A DNA stretch of 64,000 nucleotides from the NCBI GenBank assembly GCA_032158295.1, contig CM063263.1, positions 10,550,974-10,614,973 on the forward strand. Reading direction: 5' to 3'. The DNA comes from Pycnopodia helianthoides. Its lineage: Eukaryota > Echinodermata > Asteroidea > Forcipulatida > Asteriidae. A program made the position numbers and the translations under genes. The notes beneath the pieces are model-generated. The model did not search any database and had not been told where the DNA came from. It saw nothing but the letters and a program-made list of their open reading frames with translations. Of this stretch, positions 22,801 through 35,249 are shown one piece after another (within the stretch, counting starts at the first letter, position 1; each line of letters begins with the position of its first letter).

Positions 22801-25800
22801 ACAACACTAACTTCGTGCTCAACAACTTCTTCTTGTTCCTCCTTTTTTTTTATATGGCTTCATTGCTCTTAACTTACCCTTTGAACAACTTGTGTTACTT
22901 GCTGGCGTCATTGTGCGGGATTTAGGGCATCAATCTTATGCGAAAACTCAATCATTTACAAAAAAGGCTTTGCTCAGTTTCTCGGGCACGATTATGGGAA
23001 GACCCGAATGCAGCTCAGGTTTTTTTTAATTGACACAAAACTAGGTTCGTTTATGCAATAAAACGGACAACTTATCTGAACAGTGGCTTATCTAAGCTGT
23101 GTTGTTGGATTGTCTTGCAATCTCGTGACAGACTAAACCGTTCAAGATCGTATCGCAGGCGAACTTAAAGGTGTGGGGCGAGCTTTAAGTGACATTTAGA
23201 TGATATCTTACACTGAACAGTGTTTTAATTGTTTTGGACAGAATACATAGAAGACGTATTTTTAATAGCCAAAGGGGTGTTGATGTAAATGTGAAGCAAG
23301 TTCACCTTATACGAAGATACAAAACTATCTGGGACTATGTATCGCACGCATCAGTAAGATTACCATCTTGTTTTACCGTTTGATAGTTACACTTACTAAA
23401 GATACTATATCATCTAGTTGTCTTGTCCAGCCCTGGGGTGTTTTTGTGTTCTTTCTGTATCTCGTGTCATAACAGGGTGTAATAAGGCCCGTTGCTATTG
23501 GATACTTGTTTCATCAATTATTGCTTGCTGATGTATAATGTGGTCTGTTCTTCCTCGGACGGCGCGTGAGAGTTGTTGATGAAGTCTGGGCGGTACTGCT
23601 CAATACACCCCACACAAGTTTAACATATAGAGTCGTCTTCGCTTGTCCGGACTTGCTGCTGTATATATATACAATACGCAACCTGTCGTTGATCACTTTA
23701 GTGGGCCTTTTCTCTGCATTGCCCGTCTTGGCTAACGTTTACATTCAAATCGTGCTTTGGATCTGAGAGGATCTGCGATTACCATTTAAGTGGCATTTCT
23801 TCACTGTGAGCTTTTTTACCTTATACTTCTAAATCCATTCCTTGTTTTTTTGCAATTTGCAATGAAGCTTGGGGGTGTGTGTCACGGATCAAAGCTCTGG
23901 CTGGACTCCGCTCGATGAGTTGCCCACGTACAGTTTCTTCGTGTGATTCTACCTTCTCTGCTGTAGAGACAGCACCGCGGGGGGTTAGCAGTCGTGTAGC
24001 TGACAACCTGTAGTCGTTTTCTTGCAGGCACGTGTTGTTGTACGCTGTATTGATGGGTTCTCGTTTATTGCTTTGTTCAGCCGTGATTGATCGTTTGTGA
24101 CTTTTTAGTGAGTTCAGGTAAGTTGAGACAATTGATAACCGACAATTTCGAAAAAAGTGACGATTGCAGAATACTTGAAGAGGAGCGACATTGTAAATCT
24201 TATGAATTGTTTTAAAACGTTGTACTGTTAACTAATAAGCGAATTGCAGGTTTTAACATTTGTAATAACGGTGTGATTTTGCTTGGTGCGGTGGATGTGA
24301 TCACATACCTCGAAGGAGTAAACCCTCGCTTGAAAATATCGAGAATTGCATCCTGATATTATTTTAAAGAAGCACAATCCCTGATTGTGTATTTATTTAT
24401 TTGTATCTATTTATTCTTGTTTTTCACTTGGGTGATTCAAAACAAATCAATGCCCAAATGACTTTTTTTCGAACTTACAAAATCAACTGAACCCCGACCA
24501 AATGCACTAATGAATAGAGAGACTGATTCATTGTAACTAACTGATCGTGGCTAAGCATCGTAACAAAAGATTTTCCATCTGTATTTACCATGGCAACTGA
24601 CACCATGAACTGACACACATCTCACCATCTCCCTTCACTGTGCAGAAACCTCCTCTGGAGTATACTCGCACATTACTCCCGCACCTACCGAGTTAAAAAC
24701 AAATAATGCAGTTGAAGAAAACTGCGTATAAAGATGAACGCTTTTTAAAACACTGGCATCCTTCAAAGTTTTAAAAGTGTTTTTAACTAGTTTTCTTTAA
24801 AATGTACTTTGATCTTGATAGATATTCTGTTTTCGAATGTTTTTCCGTCGTAAATTAATAAGCAATATGAAGTAAAGACATTGTGTTAGTTCATGAAACC
24901 GAAAGAAGCAAGAAAGACGTTTTCTGTTTTGACGAATTGACACATTCCATTACAGCACCACGTGAAAGTCACTTCGTAGAAAAATGGATGTGCGCACGCG
25001 AGCCACGCCCAAGTTTTGTGTCAGTTCGTGAACAGTCTTGGGTTTTTTCCCCCTCTCATTCTAGCTTGGTGCGTGCCGTGTATTACATTGGTAAACGGTA
25101 CCTATGTGTTAGTTCCTGAATACGAAAACTGTCATTTTCCTGCAACTGCTGCAATGCACAGTTATCATAATAACAAATTGTAGGGATCTTGACGCTTTGA
25201 AACTTCATGAAATTGTAGGCCTTAACGATTGTTTTGTTTTTTTGAAAATGTATAAAACAAACTTTAAACTAAAAAAATTGAATTTGTACACAGGTTTTTA
25301 ATTTGTGGCTCATAGTGACGTTGTATAAATAGCGTCTGACGGGTGAACGTGGTGTTGCAGTTGTCAACCATGAGGCAATGAACAAAATGGCGACCTATAT
25401 AAAGACTTGATATTTAAAAAAACATCGTACAGCCATGCTCCATCTCACGCAAGTAGTGCGGACTTTGCATCGTTAACGCTGATGTAGAGTGTTGCGCATT
25501 TCGTGATTCGTACTCCTCACCCAAAGCTGGTTCTGCGTGAACCACACCGTCCCCCACAGGCTGGTTACGATACTGTTTACTCGTTAAACAGCGAAGTGCG
25601 AAAACAACCTTGATTGTAAAAGCAACATGGGAGAATTTTGAAGACACCTATGTAAGCAGTAGCTGACCGTTGTTCCCTTAATTGAACAGCTGACGAGGAA
25701 AAACAACCCACGCTAGGGCAAATTATCTGTTCAGTTGTCGAGAATACCTTGTTTTGTAAGGAAATAACCAAAAAAAGGCAGTCAGCACAGGAGATGGGAT

Positions 25801-26103
25801 AATTAGAACCTGCCATTGTAACGGTTATTTTTATTCCGCACGCAGCGATTAAGTATTTTGTTTGCGTTCACAAGTGGCCGTCGCAATTATTCCAGTTTTA
25901 TCAAAATGCACCGGAACATCGTCCAACGCTCCAATTTTTGTGTCCTTCCAATTCTTGCGGGGAAATTATTTAAAGTCGACCCAGGTGGGGATCAGAGCAA
26001 CGGGCTCCCCGTCAAGACTCAGTTGATGTCTTAACCGTTGGACCACCGAGCTTGTCCAGCAACAAGACAAGAGGCCAACTTGGGCATTTAGATTATAGAA
26101 GCG
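22801..26103. other. Non-coding stretch upstream of the first visible receptor exon
   Basis: No coding exon is recognised. A strong donor-like CAG/GTAAGT lies at 24115-24123, but no ORF from a plausible ATG reaches it. This could contain an untranslated first exon, but nothing proves it. Confidence 0.45.
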
Positions 26104-26430
26104 GGTTAAAGGCACAGTACACGTTTGGTAATGACTCTGAGAATTAATGGCAATAAAAACTTACTTGGTAAGAAGTACAGCAGCCTTGGGTAGTAAAATG
26201 AATTTTGAGAAACTTTTAACTTTGAAGTAATACGGTTATAGAAAATACATCACTTTTTATTCCCCCAAATTTGAATCTGAGAATCTCAGACTGTGTATTC
26301 CTATGGGGAGCATTCTTCCTGCGTGGAAATATTCGCTACGGTTTTTCGGTGATATCTCAAAAACGCGACCACCTTTTGAAGTGAAATTTTCACAAGTTAG
26401 TTTTATTGTATGTACCTACATTTATACAGG
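26104..26430 (+). mobile_element. Family B TTAA element, truncated
   Basis: The left end TTAAAGGCACAGTACACG and the following AATAAAAACTTACTTGGTAA match the other family B copies at 28196, 29552 and 63675. The right terminus ending CCTTTAA is not found, so this copy is truncated or recombined. Confidence 0.65.
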
Positions 26431-26737
26431 ATTAACACAATGTGCCTTTGAGACTGACTGTTTAAAGTTGACCTCGAGAATTTACGAGCTTTCGCGAAGA
26501 TCTGGACTTCCGGGTACCCGTGTTTAATCTCCCATTAGCTGAAGGCTCAGAGGTGCCCGGAAGCTCGATGGTGGCCTCATCGTCGCATGACCTGCACGGT
26601 CATTTGTGTTTGCCACTGCTTCGGTCATTTTAGAAACTTACAGTTCTCCAAATGTAAACTAGACATTCCAAGAAGTTTGAAGCAATTGTTACGAAATCAC
26701 AATTGTGTTTTTGTTTTCGGCAAACACAAATCAATGG

Positions 26738-26835
26738 GCTGTTACTGCTCTTGTTTTATTATGTATTATGTGTATTCGATTGTACGGCGCTTTGAAACAG
26801 TGTTAAAGCGCTTTATAAATGCAATTAAGTAAAGT
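26738..26835 (+). mobile_element. Possible retroposon 3' tail
   Basis: TACGGCGCTTTGAAACAG followed by AAAGCGCTTTATAAATGC resembles the GCGCTATATAAAT-type 3' tails of the LINE and SINEs elsewhere in the window. Only the tail is present, so the assignment is tentative. Confidence 0.4.
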
Positions 26836-26933
26836 TAAGTTAGGTTAAATAGGGGGCTGGCCTCCCTCCAGTTCGCTTGTAAATTAATTACACATTTTGT
26901 TGACTTTTTAATTGTTTTTATTTGGTCTTGTAG

Positions 26934-27096
26934 GGTCCTCTGTTGGTGGTTTGGCTGCTAGCTTTGATCATGAACTACGGGGCTACAGGGGCCCAGGGTG
27001 AAATGGATGATAATCAAATTGAATTGTTCATGGCGCAACAAGCCGAGGACTGTTCCAAGCAGTACCAAAACGTCACCATACCTGGAGTGGATCCTA
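26934..27096 (+). CDS. Class B1 (secretin-family) GPCR, exon with signal peptide end and first ectodomain cysteine
   Basis: This internal exon encodes 54 residues plus one base (phase 0 in, phase 1 out). A pyrimidine-rich acceptor ending TTGTAG precedes it and the donor is A/GTAAGT. Visible residues 3-13 (LLVVWLLALIM) form the hydrophobic core of a signal peptide. An acidic stretch (EMDDNQIELF) and then AEDCSKQYQNV follow, matching the N-terminal helix and first conserved cysteine of the hormone-receptor domain, with an N-glycosylation site NVT. An in-frame TAG lies directly upstream at the acceptor, so the start codon must be in an earlier exon that I could not locate. The call rests on the combination with the three downstream exons, whose phases fit. 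The receptor would sit in the plasma membrane and bind a peptide hormone through this ectodomain. The ligand class (CRF, PDF, calcitonin, PTH or other) cannot be decided. Confidence 0.8.
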
Positions 27097-27139
27097 GTAA
27101 GTATTAACTTCAGTTATAATAACTCGTTTTAAATGTAAT

Positions 27140-27207
27140 CATTCCACCAATATGTTTATTTTTATTTATTTTATTTTATTATTATATATCTTTTTTATTT
27201 TAATTTA

Positions 27208-27239
<32 letters not shown>

Positions 27240-27285
27240 TTATTTTATTTTTATTTATTTATTTACTTATTTTTTTTTTTTGGGG
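27140..27285. repeat. TTTA/TTTTA low-complexity tract
   Basis: About 140 bp made almost only of TTTA and TTTTA units, ending in T-run and G-run DNA near 27270-27291. It lies just inside the giant intron, 45 bp after the donor. Confidence 0.85.
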
Positions 27286-28046
27286 GGGGGTAAAAAAGAC
27301 AGACGTTGGTCTAGAAAGGTAGACAGTTGTTGAGGATCTTTCGAACTGAGTTTAAAGTGAACTTAAATTAAGATAACTGCCGAGTTTTACACAAGTGTTT
27401 CACAAGGGTGTGGTGTGCACGATATTGGTAAGATTGTGAATATAAATGCTTACGGATTTACACATAGGCCTAACTTACATGGCATAAAGATGGTTACCGT
27501 GGAAAAGTTTCTTTGGAATGTGTTTGCTTGAAATGGTATTTTTTTTTTTTTTTTTAGAAACGAGTAACACATTATAGTTTTGATCTTACGAGTCTAAATC
27601 CCCTATTTTTGAAAAAAACTGTGAAAACATACCGTCGCCTTCCCGGAACAAGGCCGTCGTATTTGACGTGGGACCGGCAATGTGTTGTGAGGAGTTGCTG
27701 TCCCAAATGGTGTTTCAAGAAAATTGAGTGTGACAGTTTGGTCGTTTTCCTGCCGTTTTTAGGTAATTGCAGGAAAGTTAAATTAATTTCACACGGGAAT
27801 GGAAAAACGTGTCTTGGGTGACATCATAGCATTAAATATGCAACAGTCACGCCCTAACTTGTTTTTCAAAAGAGCCAGTTTATTGCTTTTATTTTCTACT
27901 CTTTGACTGTGTTTCGGAAGAACATAATTCTCTGAAGGATTGGTAATGTTTGAGAGCTTTATAATCAAGGGGGGTTTTAGACTGAAATTAGCCCTTTTTG
28001 CTTGTTAATACTGCCGACCCAGCACTTTGTCTTTAATTCTTAATGG

Positions 28047-28790
28047 CGTGTCTTGGCCGAGCGGTAAAGTGCATCGAGCACAAGCGCTGGTGTTTCTGTT
28101 CAGCAGAGGGTGGTTTGGACATCTCGGTCGTGGCACGTGGGTCCTTGAACAAGATACTTTACCACAATTGCTTTGTCCTTCGGATGGGACATTAAAAGGC
28201 AGGGTACACTTTCGGTAATTTTCAAAGACTAGTAACCCTCACTTGGCTGATCCCAACACGCTCAAAATAACAAACCTGTGTAACTTTGGGCTCAATTTGG
28301 TTATCAAAGTTGCCTGAAAATAATGACAAATTACAAAACAGACTTGTTGCGTGGACAATGTTTTGCTTCCATATGCCTGAGAAAGGCTTCATGCCTGAAG
28401 CCTTCAGACTCAAATCGTTTCGTGAACAATCACCTCTTTCTCTAAAACTGAATTACTCCAAAAGGGTGTCATTTCTAACAACGTGTTATGATATCAACAG
28501 CTCTCCAGTGCTCTTTAATACCGAGTAAGTTTTTTTTATTATCAATAATTTGTGGAGTAATTACCAAAGGTATACCCTCCCTTCAAGCCGTACGTCCCGT
28601 GTACTAGAATTGGTAGTTCTCGTAATGGAACCCAGAACACTTTGACGAGTGGAGTTTAACCCCGGTGATTTTTGGCTCACGTGGTAAGCACCCTTGTTTA
28701 CAGGTTAGGTTTCCCCGGTCTTGCGAGCTACAGTGATTATAAGTTCACCTATGAGGCATTCGTTACCACTCAAATGTACTAATAAATCAA
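28047..28790 (+). mobile_element. SINE (tRNA-headed), split by a family B element
   Basis: The left part (28047-28195) has an A-box-like TTGGCCGAGCGG, then GTCCTTGAACAAGATACTTT and CCTTCGGATGGGACATTAA. The right part (from 28586) resumes with GCCGTACGTCCCGTGTAC, then TTAACCCCGGTG and GCGAGCTACAGTGATTATAA. The SINE at 62295-62640 and the one at 41745-42145 show the two parts are normally contiguous. The family B element between them inserted at a TTAA. Confidence 0.82.
28196..28585 (+). mobile_element. Family B TTAA element nested in a SINE
   Basis: The left end is TTAAAAGGCAGGGTACACTT and the right end ACCAAAGGTATACCCTCCCT followed by a mutated TTAA (TCAA). The centre has a hairpin at 28385-28402 with stems GGCTTCA and TGAAGCC. 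The host SINE is intact on both sides. Confidence 0.83.
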
Positions 28791-29309
28791 ATGCGATCTG
28801 ATACTAACGTTGATATCGCAGGAGAACGATACTTTAGAGGTATCATTTTTTATATCAAACTCCATCCTGATGTAAACCAGTCTCTCTCCCTATCGTCAAC
28901 CGTTGCTTTACAACAGCCACTCATGTGATAAATTGTAAAATTCACTGCAGTTGAACCATGCAATATTCAGTTATCATAACTTATTAAGGGCCTTGTTGAA
29001 TCGACGTTGAATGGTCCGTGACTTGTAATAAAAAGTCCATCTCCTTGGCTCCACTGTTTTTTCCATTCCGATGAATAAACGCAATGGTTGCAGTCCGTAA
29101 TCGCCGCAGGGCGTGTGCCATCGGCATGGTCGTGTACCTATTGCCGCTTCACCTACGTGCTAGCATTAGCAATGTAGTATGGGGCGGTGAATGCTCGTTA
29201 TTGGTGACCAGGCTAATTTTCGTCTGGTCGTGACAGCAAAGCAACAGTCTTGCTTTGATTTTAACCGTGTATAAACGCGAAATCAAACCTCAACCTTCTT
29301 ATGCATAAT

Positions 29310-29520
29310 GCACTCTAAAATCTGCCAGGTCAGACTCCGTATCCCATTGGGCCTGACCCGTTTGCGTGTTAGGCTGACCCGGACACTGTTTGTTTGTTTT
29401 TTCATCACGGATTCTGCCTCATTTTTACCCATTTCTAGGTCATCTTGACACAGATTTCTGGTCATACTAACTCAAAATTTGTCAGGCCCCACACGACCCG
29501 GATTCTGAATCAAATTTGAT
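29310..29520. repeat. GGGTCA-rich repeat, copy
   Basis: It starts CACTCTAAAATCTGCCAGGT and contains GGGCCTGACCCGTTTGCG, TTAGGCTGACCCGG and GGTCATACTAACTC. The order matches the copies at 30478 and 40095, in the opposite or diverged orientation. Confidence 0.6.
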
Positions 29521-29551
29521 AAAGGAGTCTTGAGAGCTTGTCTTATCTTTA

Positions 29552-29945
29552 AAGGCAGGACTTGGATACTCCGGGTGACTACTCAAGAAATACATAACCA
29601 TAAAAACTTACTTAGGTAAGGAGCACCTGATCGAGATCTGCTGGTAGTAAAAATCATTGCTTGGAACGACTCCCTCTGAAGTAATGAAGTTTTAGAGAAA
29701 GGGGTAATTTTTCACTAAAATATATGAAACTGAGAAATGCTTCAGGCATGAAGCCCCTTTTTCAGGCATTTTAAAGCACACAATTCTATGCAAAAAAAAT
29801 TAAAACATTCATTATTTTCTTGCAACCTCGATGACCAATTGAGCTCAAATTCTCACAGGTGTGTTATTTTATGCATATGTTGGGCCACACCGATCGAGGA
29901 GATATTGGTCTTTGACAACTACCAAAAGTATATACTGCCTTTAAA
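29552..29945 (+). mobile_element. Family B TTAA element, complete
   Basis: The left end is TTTAAAGGCAGGACTTGG and the right end ACCAAAAGTATATACTGCCT followed by TTAA. It contains TAAAAACTTACTTAGGTAA and, near the right, the block CGATGACCAATTGAGCTCAA shared with family C. The central hairpin GCTTCA-GGCA-TGAAGC lies at 29739-29754. Confidence 0.85.
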
Positions 29946-30477
29946 ACCGAAGTGCCGCAATGTTCTTGACTATCCCCAGGCTACAGAACACCGATACAGA
30001 TACTAATACACGGATAGACGAATGCATACCTGATTAGATTAGGCCCTCTAGGCAAGAACATTCACCATTCTTGGCCTATTTTGGCATTCATGAAAACAGC
30101 TGATAGCAACAACAAAAAAATGCTCTGTCGAGGCGAAAACTTTGGCGACTCAAGTTGTCAAAAAGAAAATAGCAATCACTTGGCCGTCTGCATGTTTCGC
30201 TTCCATAATTGGATTTTAAAGCTTTGGTACCGACTGAAGTGGGCGGGTTCAGCTGGGTTAGTTTGGGTGGGTCGATACTAGATACGACGGCCACGCCTAC
30301 GATGTTTTAGTTTACTATATTTGAAGTTATTAAACTCTGTAGCAGGGTAACCCATGATTTATTAAACTTTTTCATAAAAAAAAAAAAAAAACAAAACAAA
30401 AAAGTTTTAGACCAGGTGGTTCTGTTGGAGCCGAAACATGACAGGAAGGTGTGAGGTGGGCAAGCTCTGCATCACTC

Positions 30478-30722
30478 TAACAACTTCCGGTTCAAAATTG
30501 AATTGGATCCGGGTCCCATGGAGCATGAACCATTTCTGGGTCAGGTGACACCGGATATGTATCTTAAAACATGACTCTGAAATGGGTCAAACTGACTCAG
30601 GTTCTAAAGAAAAATCTCATTTGTTGACAAATAACAGGGCCACCCCTGACCCAGTTATGGGTTAGGGCCCCCTAGGACCCGTGACTCGTATCAGTTCTGA
30701 CCCGAAAGTTTGTAGAGTGTAT
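30478..30722. repeat. GGGTCA-rich repeat, copy
   Basis: It contains TTGGATCCGGGTCCCATGG, CCATTTCTGGGTCAGGTGAC, GGGTCA-AAC-TGACTC at 30584-30598, TGACCCAGTTATGGGTTAGG and TCAGTTCTGACCCGAAAG, ending GTAGAGTGTA. It is one of the longest copies of this repeat in the window. Confidence 0.65.
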
Positions 30723-31051
30723 CCTAACGGCCGTTGGGGGTATAGAAGAAAAGATACCGGAGTGGTGACTGCCGGCGAAGTTGCCACTTTGTACAAGAGG
30801 GAATGGGTTGATGTGGCCATAGAGCAAGGAACAGATATGTCTGAGCCCGGCGGCTAGTGCCGATTTGATGATGATGCTGATGATGATGTAAATAATTCGT
30901 GGATTCCAGTCATTCGTGAATCTTTGATTTGGTTACAACTGGGTGGTTGTTCATTTCGTCGCGTCAGTGCAAACACGTCGTACCTTGATTTGGGGGAAAA
31001 ACAACGTTCGATTATCTCGCACATGTTTGACGTATACATCCGGGTCATTTA

Positions 31052-31140
31052 GAAGGTAGGGTCATAGATTAGTTTTGGTCAAAGTTACGCTGATTACAGG
31101 CACAATTATTTGACAATTTCAAACTCGCACGTTACGTAAG
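31052..31140. repeat. Family E repeat, fragment
   Basis: GGTAGGGTCATAGATTAG, then CAAAGTTACGCTGATTACAG and GGCACAATT match the start of the family E repeat at 37555. The remainder is not recognisable. Confidence 0.5.
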
Positions 31141-32897
31141 TACTATTTTTAGGAGACATTTCTGCACTGACTTGACGGTATTATTGTAATTGATGGTTTT
31201 TGGGGGGCGAGATTCACATGTGTTATACGTGGTATAAATCTTAATAAATTATTTGGGTGAGATCACATAACAGCGCCCCCATTTGTCAACCGTTACCAAA
31301 ATCAAATAAGATACCTCTTTTACAATACGAGATGCCGTAAGTTGATGTACATGATGCAATTCCATTTATCTGTGAACGTTAGTTCAGCCATGGACTCTTA
31401 TTTTTATTCTTGGGGAAAATGAATACAGATGTGATAAATCAATTGTCATCATTTATTGAGATTTAGCTTGAAATTGGCATATGGTTGCGATTCAATGCCT
31501 GTTTGGGGGCAGCGTGTTGTGATTTATAACCCATTTGCAGGGCGAATATCCAATGGCCTTTCATCGTTGTAATCCCAAACCGGATGAGATCCAGGAATTT
31601 CCCATGAGAGCGGACCTGCTTCTAACTTCTTCTTTTTTTTTTCCTTCGTGCCGGCGGCCTTTACCATACCATAGCTCCTGTCGAGCATAAAATCCCATTA
31701 AGCGAATGATAAAAGAATGTGCCCACGGTAGAGGCGTTGAAGCAGAACGATCTTCGCGGTGTATTTCCCATCGGACTCGGGGTGGTTTTCTTTTACAGGG
31801 CATTGTACCCCAGACCCATTTTTTATAACTTCGCCGTGTGAGAACCTGACGCAATCAGAGCACCATACTGAAAACCTCAAATTGAAGCACACACTCCATG
31901 GTTTTTCTGAAAGATCAGATATTTTTGAGGGATGACAATTCGGGATGAATTACCCGTTGCTTGCAATCGATTTCTCTGAAACCTGCTTTTCCCTTCACTT
32001 TGGACAAAAAAAAACGAAAATTCGTTTTACACACACAAAAAAAAACTCTCGGGTCAGGAATTGACCCAGATTGCTCAGTGTCCAATTTTTTATCACGATT
32101 TTCCTCCCATTTTTTTTTTTTAAACAGTGTCATGCCATTGGTGAATCACCAGAGATACTAGGTTGCCGTGCACGGTGCTTAATACTGCAACGGATGCCTC
32201 GTTACATTTCAAGACACGTATATGAAATAATCAAGACGGTACTTCATAATTTACCATATTGAAGAGATACGGATGTACAAACCGTGTGTTTCATATTCAA
32301 CAACCCTCCATTTTTTACATCAAGGCTTGACATTTGCCTTGGGGCCGTGTGTCGCACGAGAATAATCTTTACTGCACGTTGAAGCTCAAAGTTTCAGCTA
32401 CCTTCGCTAGCCGTTTCTCTTTTTATTACCCCCCCCCCCCCAACGCCCCCCCCCCCCCCATTGTATGGCAGGCATTGACAGTGCGTATCATAACTTAAAA
32501 TAATTTAAACAAACTGTGTGAATTTTTTATTTTGTTATACCTTGCAAACTAAGCTGTTCTCGGTTGTATACATAACTTGCCCCTTCTGGGTTTTTAAAAC
32601 AACAAACCGATACACAAACGACAGGTGGTTGTTCACATTTCGTCTGAATTTGTTCACTGACTGCACATTTGTATTAAACAAATATAGAAATTACAATTGA
32701 TCCTCCCAATTTTATTTCCTAATGTCCCTGTATCAATTTACAACTTACTAGGTAAATTGAAATAAATGTTATCGTCCGTTGAACAGTAAAATGATTCACT
32801 TTGACATCCATAAGTTGTTGATGATTCAGCACGTCTCTCAAGTAATAAAACACAAGGGAAACTGACTGGGTAACTTTTTGAATAACATTGTGGGTTG
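31141..32897. other. Intronic stretch, nothing recognised
   Basis: The longest ORF (97 codons, minus strand, 31561-31854) has no known motif. C-runs lie near 32430-32459. No repeat copies were found. Confidence 0.45.
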
Positions 32898-32995
32898 ATA
32901 GAGCTGTATAGCTCAGCTGGTATAGCGCCGGCAAGTTAATCCGGTGGTCGCTGCCAAGTTTATGTCCCGCTCTACTCTAATTTGTTGTTCAACTC
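32898..32995 (+). mobile_element. tRNA-like repeat fragment
   Basis: TATAGCTCAGCTGGTATAGCG resembles a tRNA D-arm/A-box, followed by CCGGCAAGTTAATCCGGTGG and ATGTCCCGCTCTACTCTAAT. A related copy lies at 47908-47998. The B-box part is degraded, so it is a SINE-like or pseudo-tRNA fragment rather than a tRNA gene. Confidence 0.55.
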
Positions 32996-33719
32996 AAAAA
33001 TACTTTAAGATCGGTGAACATCAGTTTGTATATTGTGTGATGGTTTGCGTTCGGAAAACCTTCTCGTGACTTTTCCTTGGCAAATACTACCGTGAAAAAC
33101 GGCTCAACTGTTTCCCTTTTTGTGTGAACTGAACGGGGGGGATCAGTGGGTAATACGGGCTCATCTCGTCCTATGGATCAGGTCGTATATGTTCAGCCCC
33201 CGCGGGAAGCCTGTTCGGAGATGAGTATGATCGTGGGCTGAAAGTGATACCGTTGTTCATTATGGAAGATGATTAAGGAGGCGTGAAGTTTGACCATACC
33301 GTGGTATCTCCGGTGAATACGGAACGCGTACAGTGTGGACCCTAGTGGCTCCGTCATAATCGAGGGGGAGAAAAAAAACACAGGCGTCAGCACTAAGCTA
33401 TTGATTGTCGTATCGTCACCATTGACGTATAACACCTCACACCGTCAACTCTATAAAATAACAAGTTTACAAGCTCCTTATTTGCATACTAATATGGACA
33501 ATCTTGTGAAGGATCAGAGTACTGAGGTGGTATTATTAATTTTGGTGATGATATTTTGTCAGAAAACTTCGAAGTTGTTATCTGGCCCTCACACGTAACA
33601 AGAAAAGTGTGCAACAATCTCTGCTTTAAAAAAATCTAGCTGTTTGAAATTGAATACGATTTGTCCTTAAATAATGTGTGCACAATATAATTATTTTCTG
33701 GAAAGGCGTTCCAAATATA

Positions 33720-34125
33720 AGTCGTCGTCGTCGCTGTTGTTGTTCTTGTTGTTGGTGCTGCTGTTTGTTGTCTGTTGTTTGTTGTTTGCTGTTTGTTGTT
33801 TGTTGTTTGTTTTTGTTTGTTTGCTATTTGTTGTTGTTTGTTGTTTGTTGTTGTTGTTGTTGGTTGTTGTTTGTTGTTTGTTGTTTGTTGTTTGCTGTTT
33901 ATTGTTTTTTGTTGTTGTCTGCTGTTTGTTGTTTGTTGTTTGTTGTTTATTGTTTTTTTGTTTTTTGTTTTTTGTTGTTTGTTGTTTATTGTTTTTTGTT
34001 GTTGTCTGCTGTTTGTTGTTTGTTGTTTGTTGTTTATTGGGTTTTTGTTTTTTTTGTTGTTTGTTGTTTATTGTTTTTTTTTTGTTTTTTGTTTTTTGTG
34101 GTTAGTGTTTGTTGTCGTTTTTTGC
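33720..34125. repeat. GTT / TTTGTTG microsatellite
   Basis: About 400 bp of GTT, TTGTTTG and TTTTTG units. The 123-154 codon ORFs (Cys/Leu/Phe/Val only) are repeat translations and not genes. Confidence 0.93.
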
Positions 34126-34841
34126 TGTTTGCTTCTAAATAAGTGAAAGGATGTAGGCTGTACTTTGCCGACCAGAGGGCTGAAGACAGTTCGTTGCCGT
34201 AGTCTTTGGAATAACTTTCGATACGTTGTGAACACGTGATACTAACAACCAACGCGTACATCGTGTTCAAGTGGGGGCTGAGAGGTGAATTCTACCGGGT
34301 TTTGTGCCGACATTCCCCTTCTTCCGATGCACCAAACGCTCTTTTAGGTAATGGGTATCTTTAATTACGTGACAACACCCATGGTGTCAATTTTAACATC
34401 CCATTTTGTTGCAGTGTATCTAAATACTTTCTCACCTTTCACAATGGTGCCTTTGCATGTCAGTAATAAGCAATAACTTGTCCTTTTGGACAACTCCGCG
34501 AGCACTGGTTGGTTTCGTTCCAATTCAAGTCGGAATGAAAGCCCCTTTAAAGTCCAGAGAGATTACCGGTTCAACCTGTAGAACTTTGTCCTCGTTTTTT
34601 GTCGTTATTCTGTCTGCTATAGAATACACAAATGTGTGGGATGGTGCCCGTAATGCCGTCTTGCCAATCCGATCACCCTGCTCCGTGGTGTGCGATGTCT
34701 TCCGGTCAATTGTTTAGCCCGGACAAAATGTAAATCTTGGTCTACGAAATCCCTGCGTATCAGCTCGCTTCCCCCAAGAATCCCTCGGAGGAAGTGGTGT
34801 ATCCATATCACGTTTCAAACGAGCTGTATGACAAATTTCAC

Positions 34842-35234
34842 TTAAAGAAACATTACAGAATTGGTAAGAAAAAACCTTGTAAAATATACTTTTTGATCAC
34901 AGATTTACATAAAACTTACACGGTCTAATGATGATGATAGTAGAAAACATCCCTTGAAATATTTCTGCCTGAAATGCCATATTTGATGAGAAATGAATAA
35001 ACTAATTTTCCGATTGGAGATTATCGCTCAGTGAGCGTTTTATTCATGTGTTGAATCTATATGATTACATGCAAATGTGTAATCGGTTTTTCACTATTTT
35101 CTCGTGACCCAGATGGCCGACCGATCTCAAACTTCTACAGGTTTGTCAGATTATGTATATGGTGGATTACATAAAGTGCTTCCCCTGCCAGCAAATGTTT
35201 TGTTAGCAAAAACCAATTCTGTAATGTTCCTTTG
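34842..35234 (+). mobile_element. Family A TTAA element, copy 4
   Basis: The ends are TTAAAGAAACATTACAGAAT and ATTCTGTAATGTTCCTTT, with one substitution in the left AAGG motif. The central palindrome CGCTCAGTGAGCG is at 35035-35047. Orientation is the same as copies 1 and 2. Confidence 0.88.
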
Positions 35235-35249
35235 AAGGTGCACTAAATG

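Noticed and set aside
24041..24123. Strong donor CAG/GTAAGT at 24115-24123 as the end of a possible first coding exon of the receptor
   Set aside because: The ATG at 24052 reaches a stop before the donor and earlier ATGs also stop. It could only be an untranslated exon, and nothing supports that.
32898..32975. tRNA gene
   Set aside because: Only the D-arm-like half is good; the TTC-arm motif is degraded and a second related fragment at 47908 shows it is repetitive.
33674..34146. ORFs of 123-154 codons rich in Cys, Leu, Phe and Val
   Set aside because: Produced by the GTT/TTTGTTG microsatellite; all frames on that strand are open for the same reason.
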